From NCBI RefSeq assembly GCF_963664415.1, contig NZ_OY761440.1:806001-870000 (forward strand): 64,000 nucleotides of DNA, in the 5' to 3' direction. The translations under genes were made by a program, and so were the position numbers. The DNA is from an uncultured Desulfobacter sp. (GTDB lineage: Bacteria > Desulfobacterota > Desulfobacteria > Desulfobacterales > Desulfobacteraceae). Positions 1-8,897 of the stretch are shown here, piece after piece. The number at the start of each line of letters is the position of its first letter. Position 1 is the first letter of the stretch. The notes beneath the pieces were generated by a model, which saw nothing but the letters and a program-made list of their open reading frames with translations, made no database searches and was not told where the DNA came from.

Positions 1-1
1 A

Positions 2-1063
2 CCATCAACCGGCAATAAATTCGGTTTAAATCGAAATCACTATATAGATGAACGCATGGATCCTGAAAAAGCGACCAGAGCCGCCATTGATTATCTCAAG
101 GAGCTGCACAATTTATTCGGAGACTGGACCACTGCCATTGCAGCTTACAATTGTGGTGAATACCGAGTACTAAAAACTATTCGTAGACAAAAGCTGAACT
201 ATCTGGATAATTTCTGGGATTTGTACCAGAGCCTGCCCCGGGAAACAGCAAGGTATGTGCCGAGATTTTTGGCGACTGTTCATATTGTCAAGAATCTTGA
301 AAAATATAACATTGACATAGATAACCCGTTAAAACCTCTCGAATACAAGCCTTTTGACATAAAAAAACAAGTCCGTTTAAGTGAAATTGCAAAGGCAATC
401 AATGTAGATGTAAACACGCTTGTATCTCTTAATCCGGAACTGCGTCATGAAGTCACGCCCCCTGAGCCCTACACCATAAAAATCCCTGTGAATCATGCAG
501 AACTGTTTATGGCCAAGATAGACGGCATTAAAACGACTTACCGTCAGCCTCCCCAGTATAGGTACTACCGCGTACGAAAGGGAGACACATTATCTGGCAT
601 TGCACGTAAATTTAGGACGTCTGTAAGTACCATCGCCAGGTGCAATAAAATTTCAAGAAAAAGCTGCCTTGCTATTGGCAAGGTATTAAAAATTCCAGGT
701 TCAGGTTACAAATCAAGCCCCAAAACAACCGCAAAGACCTACGCAAAATCAACAAAAATCACCTATACCGTGCGACGGGGAGATAACCTGTGGCTGATTG
801 CCAAAAAATTTTCTACAACCACCAAGCGGATCAAAACACTTAACAAATTATCAGGGAACAGACTCAGCATTGGTCAGCGCCTGATAATTGTCACCGGAGA
901 TAAAGGATCCAGCAAAAAATATTCAAAATATAGAGTTAAATCCGGTGACAGCCCTGTGGGTATCGCCAAAAGACACAATATGAGCCTTGCCCGACTGTTA
1001 TCATTAAATCATTTGAACAAAAGAAGCAAAATTTATCCTGGTCAGGACCTGCTTGTGGAATAA
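2..1063 (+). CDS. mltD: Membrane-bound lytic murein transglycosylase D-like, C-terminal part (cut by window start)
   Basis: Predicted periplasmic or envelope enzyme that cleaves peptidoglycan glycan strands, of the MltD type. The reading frame is already open at base 2 and its first residues (PSTGNKFGLN) match the conserved SLT core of this family, so the true start and the catalytic glutamate lie upstream of the window; the ATG at 56 is internal. After the SLT end come a weak LysM-like stretch and three clear LysM peptidoglycan-binding repeats, roughly codons 185-230, 250-295 and 305-350 of the visible frame, each with the YxVRxGDxxxxIAxxF pattern. Two or more C-terminal LysM modules are usual for MltD. 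Family assignment is firm; exact subfamily is inferred because the N-terminus is missing. Confidence 0.88.
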   Translation, partial: PSTGNKFGLNRNHYIDERMDPEKATRAAIDYLKELHNLFGDWTTAIAAYNCGEYRVLKTIRRQKLNYLDNFWDLYQSLPRETARYVPRFLATVHIVKNLEKYNIDIDNPLKPLEYKPFDIKKQVRLSEIAKAINVDVNTLVSLNPELRHEVTPPEPYTIKIPVNHAELFMAKIDGIKTTYRQPPQYRYYRVRKGDTLSGIARKFRTSVSTIARCNKISRKSCLAIGKVLKIPGSGYKSSPKTTAKTYAKSTKITYTVRRGDNLWLIAKKFSTTTKRIKTLNKLSGNRLSIGQRLIIVTGDKGSSKKYSKYRVKSGDSPVGIAKRHNMSLARLLSLNHLNKRSKIYPGQDLLVE

Positions 1064-1127
1064 GGCTTGAGAACCAGGCGTATCAATTCAATAGCACCCT
1101 ATTCAGCCGGGCTAAACTCAATTTTAC

Positions 1128-1165
1128 AAGTAACTAAAATTACAATAAAAAAAATTTAGTTACTT
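1128..1165. repeat. AT-rich inverted repeat
   Basis: Perfect 11-bp arms AAGTAACTAAA (1128-1138) and TTTAGTTACTT (1155-1165) flank a 16-nt A-rich loop just downstream of the transglycosylase gene. It may act as a weak transcript end. It also overlaps the last codons of the decayed alcohol dehydrogenase frame on the opposite strand. Confidence 0.5.
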
Positions 1166-1376
1166 AGAAGTTTGCTTTTTGGCGTATTCTAAATTATGAA
1201 TCGGAATCCATATGATAAAATTAGCGGATTTTCGTACACCAGAGTCACTCACAATAAATACTTTAGATGCCCCCAAATTTTCCGCATGACGACCGGATAA
1301 GGAAATGGATCCTTTGGCCATAGACAATTTCCGGGACTAAAATTTTTCTAAGATTTAGAAGAGAAGATTTATTCAT
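1164..1376 (-). pseudogene. Remnant of an iron-containing alcohol dehydrogenase (N-terminus only, frameshifted)
   Basis: Read on the minus strand, an ATG at 1376 preceded by an AGGA-type ribosome site starts MNKSSLLNLRKILVPEIVYG, which resembles the first strand of group III iron-dependent alcohol dehydrogenases. A frameshift near 1318 follows. The next frame then continues as SISLSGRHAENLGASKVFIV and SDSGVRKSA, matching the family's GxxxxxGxxAxxLGAxKVxIVTDxGV nucleotide-binding start. After about 1230 similarity is lost and the frame ends at a TAA at 1164-1166. More than 300 residues of the normal enzyme, including the metal ligands, are absent, so this cannot be functional. Recognition is from memory of family motifs. 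Confidence 0.55.
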
Positions 1377-1641
1377 TATTTTTTTCCTGTCACTTTTGGA
1401 AAGCATAACTTTATATACGATTAGCGTAATTTGCATTATTGCACAATATCCAAAACTCAAAACAAAGATAAGAAAGAACACCAAGCACGACAGACCCTAC
1501 ACAAACATCACGCCCGAATCAATTTATCACTTGCTTTCATAATAATTTTAGAATATATCCAGATTTCCCATTAATTTGGAGGCTTGAGTATTGTCTAAAA
1601 AGCCAGTTTATGATACTTATAGCCCGAATTAATAAACACGT
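1377..1641. other. AT-rich intergenic stretch
   Basis: No convincing gene. It lies between the alcohol dehydrogenase remnant and the tRNA and is very AT-rich. Possible promoter hexamers for the tRNA occur near 1590-1620, but none has good spacing, so none is called. Confidence 0.4.
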
Positions 1642-1716
1642 GCCCCCGTAGCTCAGTGGATAGAGCATAGGATTCCTAATCCTTGAGCGCAGGTTCGATT
1701 CCTGCCGGGGGCACCA
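1642..1716 (+). tRNA. tRNA-Arg(CCU)
   Basis: The 75-nt sequence folds as a cloverleaf. The acceptor GCCCCCG pairs with CGGGGGC, the D-arm is GCTC/GAGC, the anticodon loop TTCCTAA gives anticodon CCU, and the T-arm contains GGTTCGATTCC. The CCA end is encoded at 1714-1716. It decodes AGG arginine codons. A T-T mismatch sits at the outer pair of the anticodon stem. Confidence 0.95.
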
Positions 1717-1785
1717 GTATTTTAACAAAAAATAATTTTTAATGGGCTTTGGCTGTGTTGGCGTTTTTGCAGCAACTGGGATACA

Positions 1786-3015
1786 ATGCCGGATGTTTTA
1801 ACTAAACCTGAGTTGCTTGCACCGGCCGGCAACTTTGAAAAACTTGAGATTGCAGTCCATTACGGCGCAGATGCGGTGTATCTCGGCGGCAAGGATTTCA
1901 GCCTGAGAAATTTTTCAGGCAACTTTACCGACAGTGAACTTGAAGATGCGATAAAATTTGCTGAAAAGCATCAGGTTAGAGTATATCTTACCTGCAACAT
2001 CTACTCTCGCAACCATGAACAGGACAATATCGAAGCCTTTCTGGAAAGAATCGGCAAAATCGCGCCCCATGCGATTATCATTTCAGACCCCGGCATTATT
2101 CTTAAAGCCAGACAGATTATCCCCCACATTGACATACACCTAAGCACCCAGGCGAACACCACAAATTTCAATGCGGTTTTATTTTGGGAACAACTGGGCG
2201 TCAAACGAATAAACCTGGCAAGAGAATTATCCATTAAAGAGATAAAAACAATTACATCGCGCACGGCAAGCCAAATAGAGACTTTTGTTCACGGTGCCAT
2301 GTGTATGTCTTACTCAGGCAGATGCCTTTTGAGCAGTTTCTTAAGTAACCGGGACAGCAACAGAGGGCTGTGCAGCCACCCCTGCCGCTGGAATTACGCT
2401 GTAATGGAAGAACTTCGACCCAATGAATATTTCCCAGTCCAGGAAGACAGCCGCGGCACCTACATTTTTAACTCTAAAGATATGTGCCTAATAGACCACA
2501 TCCCAGATCTAATCCATGCCGGAATTTCCTCTTTCAAAATAGAAGGTCGAATGAAAGGAATAAATTATTTGAGTTCTGTGGTAAAAACATATCGCAATGC
2601 GATTGACGCTTATATCGCAGATCCCGATTCCTATTCCGTCCGTCCCGAATGGCATTCAGAACTATACCGGATATATCATCGGGCCTATTGCACGGGGTTC
2701 TATTTTGGTCATCCGGATGGTGAGGCAAAAAACACCTTGAATACCGGCAACATGCACAAAGGGAAGATTCATAGTTTTATAGGCAAAATTCTTGAGCGCA
2801 GTGAAAACAATTTATATTTGGTTGATATCAGAAACAAACTGATTCCTGGTGACGAAATCGAGATCCTCAGTCCCCAAGGCCCTGCACGTCAAACCAAAGT
2901 TTTGTCAATGACGAATGAAAAAGGCGAACCCGTGGACAATGCGAAACCAAATACCCGAATATTGATTCGTGTACCTCTTGACGCTTGTCTCAACGATATT
3001 GTTCGCAAAATATAA
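1786..3015 (+). CDS. trhP: U32 family protein, probable tRNA uridine-34 hydroxylase (TrhP/YegQ type)
   Basis: A 409-residue cytosolic protein. The N-terminus (PELLAPAGNFEKLEIAVHYGADAVYLG) is the U32 TIM-barrel start, and around residues 165-200 sits the U32 signature: E-T-F-V-H-G, M-C, then SGRC, followed by a GLCSHPC cysteine pair. Characterised relatives (E. coli YegQ/TrhP, with Bacillus homologues) use prephenate in making 5-hydroxyuridine at tRNA position 34; older annotations call them collagenases or peptidases. Length suits the shorter TrhP form. It lies 70 bp after tRNA-Arg on the same strand, possibly by chance. The start is the first ATG; the ribosome site (CTGGGA) is weak. The choice between TrhP and other U32 members is inferred. 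Confidence 0.8.
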   Translation: MPDVLTKPELLAPAGNFEKLEIAVHYGADAVYLGGKDFSLRNFSGNFTDSELEDAIKFAEKHQVRVYLTCNIYSRNHEQDNIEAFLERIGKIAPHAIIISDPGIILKARQIIPHIDIHLSTQANTTNFNAVLFWEQLGVKRINLARELSIKEIKTITSRTASQIETFVHGAMCMSYSGRCLLSSFLSNRDSNRGLCSHPCRWNYAVMEELRPNEYFPVQEDSRGTYIFNSKDMCLIDHIPDLIHAGISSFKIEGRMKGINYLSSVVKTYRNAIDAYIADPDSYSVRPEWHSELYRIYHRAYCTGFYFGHPDGEAKNTLNTGNMHKGKIHSFIGKILERSENNLYLVDIRNKLIPGDEIEILSPQGPARQTKVLSMTNEKGEPVDNAKPNTRILIRVPLDACLNDIVRKI

Positions 3016-3138
3016 GACATATATAACAACAGTAGCGGCTTAACCAAGTTTTCTTCCATGGTTCAGGGTACAACGAAATCTAAAAGATCCTAATAAATTA
3101 CAGATCGTTACTGATAAAAACCAGACCGCATCTTTAAT

Positions 3139-3167
3139 TTGACTTTACATTATATCTTCTGTAGATT
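3139..3167 (+). promoter_or_regulatory. Sigma-70-type promoter of the chemotaxis operon
   Basis: TTGACT (3139-3144), a 17-bp spacer and TAGATT (3162-3167) lie about 55 bp before the CheA start, which has its own AGGAG ribosome site at 3211-3215. No other gene lies between them. Confidence 0.6.
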
Positions 3168-3222
3168 ATCTTAATATCACGGCTTTAAATCATTTCTATG
3201 ACATTCTTTCAGGAGTTTTAAT

Positions 3223-6200
3223 ATGTTTGAAGACGACGAAACCCTACAGATGTATATTGAAGAATCGCTGGATCACTTGGCAGATATTGAAAGTGATTTA
3301 CTGACGATTGAGGAGGGCGGCGCAAACATTGATCTCGATCTGGTCAACAATGTTTTCAGAGCGGCCCATTCCGTCAAAGGCGGTGCGGGATTCATGGGAC
3401 TGACAACCATTAAAAACCTTGCACACCATCTTGAGAATGTACTAGGGATGATCAGAACCAAAGAACTGACCCCGGATTCTGAAAAAATAAGCATATTGCT
3501 CAAAGGATTTGACGAACTTGAAGGCCTGTTGAACAATATTCAAACCAGCAATGAGGTTGATATTTCTGCCCATGTCCAGGCGTTAGAGAACATAACCAGC
3601 GCATCTGCGCCGGAACCGCCCCAGGAAGTTGGACAACAAGAGGCCCAGGAATCGGTACAGCCTGTAGCACTGGCAGATATTGTACTCCACGACGGAAGGA
3701 TGTTCCAGTGGGTGCCGCTCAAGGAAGTTGAAATCAGCAAGGCCGAAGGCAAAAATCTGTTCCTCGTTGAATATGATCTGATCAGCGATTTTCATAAGCA
3801 ATCAAAAAAGCCCATGGAAATTTTAAACAATCTGTCTAAAACCGGGACGCTTATTGAAACTAGAATTGATACTGATAGTGCAGGCACGCTTAGCGATGCA
3901 GACATGCCCGACAAAATTCCTTTCCAGATACTGTTTGCATCTATCATAGAACATGATATGGCCGAAACGCTTTTTGGTGTCGCAAATCGGCGCATCCACT
4001 TTATTACAGACGATATGATCAGCGCTGCAGCAGTCAGTGGTGACGAAATCCCGCCACCTCTGCCCGAACCTGTTGAAACCGTAAAGGTTGAGGTGGTACC
4101 CCAACCCGCTGCTGTCGCAACACCTATACCCACTGTGGCGCAACAGCAAAACAACCCGGAAGTCCAGGAGGTACCAGTGGCAAAACCCCAGGAAAAAGAT
4201 TTGGCAATCGGCGGCAAGCCACAAAGCTCTCTGCGTGTCAATGTCGGACTTCTTGACACGTTGATGAACCTTGCCGGAGAACTCGTACTCAGCAGGAACC
4301 AGCTTCTTCAGGGCGTCAATTCGTCCAACGTAAAGGCGACAGAACTGTCCAGCCAGCGAATTGACATGATCACATCAGAACTCCAGGAAGCGATCATGCG
4401 CACACGCATGCAGCCTATTGCCAATATATTAAACAAATTTACCCGGGTGGTCAGAGATTTGTCCCATCAGTTGGGAAAATCCATTGAACTGGATATCGAA
4501 GGCAAGGATGTTGAGTTAGACAAAACCATCCTGGAATCCATCAATGACCCGTTGACCCACCTTGTGCGAAATTCCGTTGACCATGGGATTGAAACACCCA
4601 TGGAAAGAGAACAGATGGGCAAAAAGGAGACAGGGAGAATCGTCCTAAAGGCTTTCCACGATGCAGGTCAAGTCAACATCGTCATCTCAGACGATGGCCG
4701 GGGGTTGGATCCTGCTAAAATCGCCTCATCTGCCATTGAAAAAGGCCTGATATCCGAATCACGGGTGGCTGAAATGTCTGACAAACAGAAAACAGAGCTG
4801 ATTTTTCTACCGGGCTTTTCAACAGCCAAAGAAGTTACGGATGTATCCGGCCGGGGTGTAGGCATGGATGTAGTGGTCACGAATATTGAGGCATTAGGCG
4901 GTATAATAGAACTGGATTCTACACCCGGCCAGGGAACGGATATCCAAATCAAGCTGCCTTTGACTCTGGCCATCATTCCCAGCCAAATCACCTCTGTTGG
5001 AAATGAGCGCTATGCGGTGCCCCAGGTCAACCTCAACGAACTGCTCAGAATTCCGGCCAGCCAAATTAAAGAAAAAATCGAAAAAGTGGGGGATGCTGAT
5101 GTTGTAAGGCTCAGAGGCGAGCTTCTTCCACTTCTAAACCTTGCGGACATGTTAGGCATAGAACGCACTTTCGTTGACCCTGAAACCGGAGAAGAACACG
5201 AAGACCGCAGAACCAGCCTTTCGGACCGCAGGTCAAAGGTGCTCATTCCAGAAGAGGGTAATGATTCTGAAAAGAAAATCGAAAAGGGGACCCAAAGAGC
5301 AGAAAACGACCGACGGTATCATGCCGCATCTGCTATCAATATTGCCGTAGTTTCTGCCGGGGCATTTAAATACGGTCTTGTGGTGGACCAGCTCCATGAT
5401 TCTGAGGAAATTGTTGTTAAACCAGTGGGACGGCACTTAAAAAAATGCACTGCCTATGCCGGTGCAACGATTATGGGAGACGGTAAGGTTGCTTTAATCC
5501 TTGATATTTCCAATCTTGCCCAGATGGCAGAACTTTCCGCCATTGCCGAAGCCAGCCAGAATGCTGCCAAGGCCGCAGAGGAAGAAGAGGCAGCCAGAGC
5601 CGATAAGGTTGCATTACTGACATTCAAAAACAGTGAAACAGAACATTTTGCGGCACCTTTAAGCATTGTGGAACGGATTGAACGTATCAAAACATCCGAC
5701 ATTGAACAGGTTGGCGATCGCAAAGTTGTGCAATACCGCGGCGGTTCTTTACCCCTGTACGAACTGTCCCAGGTGACTAACGTTGACCAACTACCGGAAA
5801 GGGATCAGCAGGAAGTGATCGTCTTCAAAGTTAAAGACCGGGAATTAGGGCTTATGGTTACCCCGCCGGTGGATGCCCAGGAAGTTGTGCTCAACATTGA
5901 CACCTCGACTCTCAAACAGCCAGCTGTCAGCGGTTCCATGATCATAAACAACCACACCACGTTACTGGTGGATATTTTTGAACTGGTTAAAACCATAAAT
6001 CCGGATTGGTTTGACGTAGAGGCTAAAGCCGCCGCAACCATGGCTGAAGACGGAGAAAGAATCATTTTGTTTGCCGAAGACTCAGCCTTTTTCAGAAACC
6101 AGGTTAAAAAATTCATGGAAGAAGACGGCTTCAAGGTTATTGAAGCCGAAGACGGACTGATTGCCTGGGAATTGTTAAAAGAACGTTTTGAAGAAGTTGA

Positions 6201-6423
6201 TCTGATTGTAACGGATCTGGAAATGCCCAACATGGACGGGTTTGAATTCACCAAACGTGTTAAGACTGATCCCAAATATTCACATCTTTCGGTTATTGCC
6301 TTAACGTCGCTTGCCAGTGAAGCACACATTGAAAAAGGCAAATCCGTGGGTATTGACGAATATGAGATAAAACTTGACCGGGAAAAACTGATGGCTGTTA
6401 TCAGGCAATATACAAATTTATAA
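3223..6423 (+). CDS. cheA: Hybrid chemotaxis histidine kinase CheA with two CheW-like domains and a receiver
   Basis: Central kinase of a chemosensory array. Domains in order: Hpt with phospho-acceptor His49 in FRAAHSVKG; a long P2/linker region rich in Pro, Glu and Gln (about 120-335); dimerisation; HATPase_c with N-box Asn450 (HLVRNSVDHG), DDGRGLDP and GRGVGMDVV; a first CheW-like domain from about 585; a second, more divergent one from about 785; and a C-terminal receiver with Asp998 in VTDLEMPNMDG. Orthodox CheA is about 650 residues and has one CheW domain and no receiver. The receiver keeps the Thr (IALTS), but its Lys sits in IKLDRE instead of the usual KP. First gene of a five-gene operon. 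The absence of any flagellar gene here leaves open control of type IV pili or another output. Confidence 0.93.
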   Translation: MFEDDETLQMYIEESLDHLADIESDLLTIEEGGANIDLDLVNNVFRAAHSVKGGAGFMGLTTIKNLAHHLENVLGMIRTKELTPDSEKISILLKGFDELEGLLNNIQTSNEVDISAHVQALENITSASAPEPPQEVGQQEAQESVQPVALADIVLHDGRMFQWVPLKEVEISKAEGKNLFLVEYDLISDFHKQSKKPMEILNNLSKTGTLIETRIDTDSAGTLSDADMPDKIPFQILFASIIEHDMAETLFGVANRRIHFITDDMISAAAVSGDEIPPPLPEPVETVKVEVVPQPAAVATPIPTVAQQQNNPEVQEVPVAKPQEKDLAIGGKPQSSLRVNVGLLDTLMNLAGELVLSRNQLLQGVNSSNVKATELSSQRIDMITSELQEAIMRTRMQPIANILNKFTRVVRDLSHQLGKSIELDIEGKDVELDKTILESINDPLTHLVRNSVDHGIETPMEREQMGKKETGRIVLKAFHDAGQVNIVISDDGRGLDPAKIASSAIEKGLISESRVAEMSDKQKTELIFLPGFSTAKEVTDVSGRGVGMDVVVTNIEALGGIIELDSTPGQGTDIQIKLPLTLAIIPSQITSVGNERYAVPQVNLNELLRIPASQIKEKIEKVGDADVVRLRGELLPLLNLADMLGIERTFVDPETGEEHEDRRTSLSDRRSKVLIPEEGNDSEKKIEKGTQRAENDRRYHAASAINIAVVSAGAFKYGLVVDQLHDSEEIVVKPVGRHLKKCTAYAGATIMGDGKVALILDISNLAQMAELSAIAEASQNAAKAAEEEEAARADKVALLTFKNSETEHFAAPLSIVERIERIKTSDIEQVGDRKVVQYRGGSLPLYELSQVTNVDQLPERDQQEVIVFKVKDRELGLMVTPPVDAQEVVLNIDTSTLKQPAVSGSMIINNHTTLLVDIFELVKTINPDWFDVEAKAAATMAEDGERIILFAEDSAFFRNQVKKFMEEDGFKVIEAEDGLIAWELLKERFEEVDLIVTDLEMPNMDGFEFTKRVKTDPKYSHLSVIALTSLASEAHIEKGKSVGIDEYEIKLDREKLMAVIRQYTNL

Positions 6424-6460
6424 AACATCCGCAAGGCGAATACCCGTTAAGGAGCTTCAC

Positions 6461-6910
6461 ATGAATGAAGAGACTAAAGAGACCGCATCCAATGACATAG
6501 AGTTCTCCACATTCTATGTTGGCGGAGCCATTTGTGGCATCGACATATTAAATATCCAGGAAATCAATAAGCATTTTGAAATAACCCAGGTGCCCCAGTC
6601 ATCTGAATACGTCAAAGGCATATTGAATCTTCGGGGCAGAATTGTAACGATCATTGATCTGGGCAAAAAACTGGGGTTATCCCCCGTAAACCCAAGCAAA
6701 GACAACCGTAATATCATTGTCAATTCCGAAGATGAGCACATAGGACTTTTAGTGGATGCCATTTCCGATGTGGTCATCACCCAGAGAGAAAACATAGAAT
6801 CTGCACCGTCAAATATCGGCGGCGTCAAAGGCAAATATTTTCAGGGTGTTTTAAAAACAAAAAATCAGTTAATCGGGATCCTTGATATTGACGAGGTGCT
6901 CAAAGAATAA
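6461..6910 (+). CDS. cheW: Chemotaxis coupling protein CheW
   Basis: A 149-residue single CheW/SH3-like domain protein that links chemoreceptors to CheA. It has the family patterns IDILNIQEI, VKGILNLRGRIVTIIDLGKKLG and GLLVDAISDVV. The start is set by the AAGGAG site 8 bases upstream. Its stop codon shares one base with the cheB start (TAATG), pointing to coupled translation. Confidence 0.95.
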   Translation: MNEETKETASNDIEFSTFYVGGAICGIDILNIQEINKHFEITQVPQSSEYVKGILNLRGRIVTIIDLGKKLGLSPVNPSKDNRNIIVNSEDEHIGLLVDAISDVVITQRENIESAPSNIGGVKGKYFQGVLKTKNQLIGILDIDEVLKE

Positions 6911-8010
6911 TGAACATCATCAAAGCGCTTGTTGTTGACGATACAATTGTTTATCGAAAAATAGTAGGGGACGCGCTCAAGCAGATGCCCGGGATAGAAG
7001 TGGTGGGCACCGCCAACAATGGGAAAATTGCCCTGTCCAAAATAAAAACCCTTAAACCGGATCTGATGACCCTGGATATTGAAATGCCGGAAATGAACGG
7101 CATTGAACTCCTTCAAGAACTTCGACACATGGATAATCCCCCCTTGGTGATCATGGTCTCCACGCTGACCCACAAGGGAGGTGAACTTACCCTGCGGGCG
7201 ATGGAATTAGGGGCATTTGACGTTCTGCCCAAGCCGGAAGATGGCAAGATGGCAGAAAACATGCGCAAAGTCAAAGAAACCCTTGAGCCTATCGTAAAGC
7301 ATGTTAAACGCCATAAATTCGGCATCACCGATCCGCCGGTCAAGACCAAACCTGCGGCAAAGATTACGACAAAGGCTCCCGTATTAAAGGCAGGCGACAG
7401 GCCGGTACGATCCAGGCCGTCCGGTATCGTCAGATCCAAATCTGAAATTATAGGCATCGGCATATCTACAGGCGGCCCAAATGCATTATCAAAAATGATA
7501 CCTATGCTCCCCAAGGATCTCAAGGTACCGGTTCTCATTGTGCAGCATATGCCACCGGTATTTACCGAATCACTTGCCAATAGTCTGAATAAAAAATCGG
7601 CCCTTGAAGTTGTAGAGGCCAGGGATGGAGATACGATTAAGCCGGGAACCGTGTTCATTGCGCCCGGAGGCAAACAGATGAAAATTGTTGCAGGTGCGGA
7701 CGGTTTGACCCGAAAAATAAGAATTACAGATGACCCACCGGAAAATTCGTGTAAACCCTCGGCGGATTATCTGTTTCGTTCCATTGCCCAGCACTATGTC
7801 GGCCGGGCCACAGGTGTCATCATGACCGGTATGGGTTCTGACGGATCAAAGGGACTGTATCAGATGAAAAACAATGGTAGTTTCATTATTGCCCAGGATG
7901 AAAAAACATGCACCGTTTACGGCATGCCTAAAGAACCCACTGAATCCGGGATAGTCGATGTCATCGCACCACTGGAAAAAATCGCAGATGAAATCGTAAA
8001 GACCGTTTAA
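6910..8010 (+). CDS. cheB: Protein-glutamate methylesterase/deamidase CheB
   Basis: Removes methyl groups from chemoreceptor glutamates and deamidates glutamines to reset sensitivity. The N-terminal receiver has an acidic pair (VVDD) and phospho-Asp56 in TLDIEMPEMNG. The linker at 130-175 is Lys/Pro-rich. The C-terminal methylesterase has the catalytic triad Ser186 (GISTGGP), His213 (VQHMPP) and Asp311 (GMGSDG). Length is normal at 366 residues. It overlaps the cheW stop by one base and is followed 32 bp later by cheR, its antagonist. Confidence 0.95.
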   Translation: MNIIKALVVDDTIVYRKIVGDALKQMPGIEVVGTANNGKIALSKIKTLKPDLMTLDIEMPEMNGIELLQELRHMDNPPLVIMVSTLTHKGGELTLRAMELGAFDVLPKPEDGKMAENMRKVKETLEPIVKHVKRHKFGITDPPVKTKPAAKITTKAPVLKAGDRPVRSRPSGIVRSKSEIIGIGISTGGPNALSKMIPMLPKDLKVPVLIVQHMPPVFTESLANSLNKKSALEVVEARDGDTIKPGTVFIAPGGKQMKIVAGADGLTRKIRITDDPPENSCKPSADYLFRSIAQHYVGRATGVIMTGMGSDGSKGLYQMKNNGSFIIAQDEKTCTVYGMPKEPTESGIVDVIAPLEKIADEIVKTV

Positions 8011-8042
8011 CCAGAAACATAACGGATACCGACACGATACTT

Positions 8043-8885
8043 ATGAGCAAAATCAAAGTAACGCCAGAAGAATTCAAAACATTTGCCAAGTATATCCTGG
8101 ACATATCAGGGATCGCTCTGGATGTGGGGAAAGAATACCTTCTGGAAACCAGACTCAATCCTCTGCTTTCCAAATACCAGTGCAGCTCATATGCGGATTT
8201 GATGAATAAATCCAAACATGCTTTGAATAAAGAGCTGGAAGGCGAAATTATAGATGCAATTTCCACCAATGAAACCTATTTCTTCAGGGACAAATCGCCG
8301 TTTAAACTCCTCCAGCACAAAATACTGCCGGATCTGATTGATAAACGCTCCAAAAAAAGCTTCGGCAAACCCACCATAAAAATATGGAGTGCAGCCAATT
8401 CAACAGGGCAGGAGATATACAGCCTTGCCATGACAATGATTGAAATGGGTGTAACCATTGACAAGTACAATATCAGACTATTTGGGACTGATATCTCTGA
8501 TGCGGCCATTGCCAAGGCAAGTTACGGGGTTTACAATAAATTTGAAGTAGCCCGTGGTCTTGAGCCTTCAAGGCTTAACAGATTCTTTGAACCCAAGGAT
8601 AATCAATACAAAGTTAAAGACGAACTTCGGGCGATGGTTCAGTTCAAAAAAATGAACCTGATGAAACCGTTTATCGGTATCGGGAAATACGATATTGTCC
8701 TATGTCGAAATGTAATGATCTATTTTACCTCTGAGGATCGCAGAAAAATTTATTCAAATATTGCAAAGGTCCTGGAACCTGACGGATATCTTTTAATCGG
8801 TTCCACAGAATCCCTGGTAAATGATACAGACCTTTTTACATCTTTCAGATATTTAAACTCGGTTTTTTACCAGTTCAAAAGTTAG
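8043..8885 (+). CDS. cheR: Chemoreceptor methyltransferase CheR
   Basis: A 280-residue SAM-dependent methyltransferase acting on receptor glutamates, the counterpart of the preceding CheB. The N-terminal all-alpha CheR_N region is followed by the substrate/SAM segment NETYFFRD, the Rossmann part IWSAANSTGQEIYS and FGTDISDAAIAKA, and a C-terminal VLCRNVMIYF motif typical of CheR. No TPR or C-terminal pentapeptide-binding extension is visible. It sits 12 bp before the HEAT-receiver gene. Confidence 0.94.
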   Translation: MSKIKVTPEEFKTFAKYILDISGIALDVGKEYLLETRLNPLLSKYQCSSYADLMNKSKHALNKELEGEIIDAISTNETYFFRDKSPFKLLQHKILPDLIDKRSKKSFGKPTIKIWSAANSTGQEIYSLAMTMIEMGVTIDKYNIRLFGTDISDAAIAKASYGVYNKFEVARGLEPSRLNRFFEPKDNQYKVKDELRAMVQFKKMNLMKPFIGIGKYDIVLCRNVMIYFTSEDRRKIYSNIAKVLEPDGYLLIGSTESLVNDTDLFTSFRYLNSVFYQFKS

Positions 8886-8897
8886 CGGGGTAAAGTT

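Noticed and set aside
1537..1728. Minus-strand frame containing PRQESNLR
   Set aside because: It runs antisense through the tRNA; such peptides are a known artefact of translating tRNA genes.
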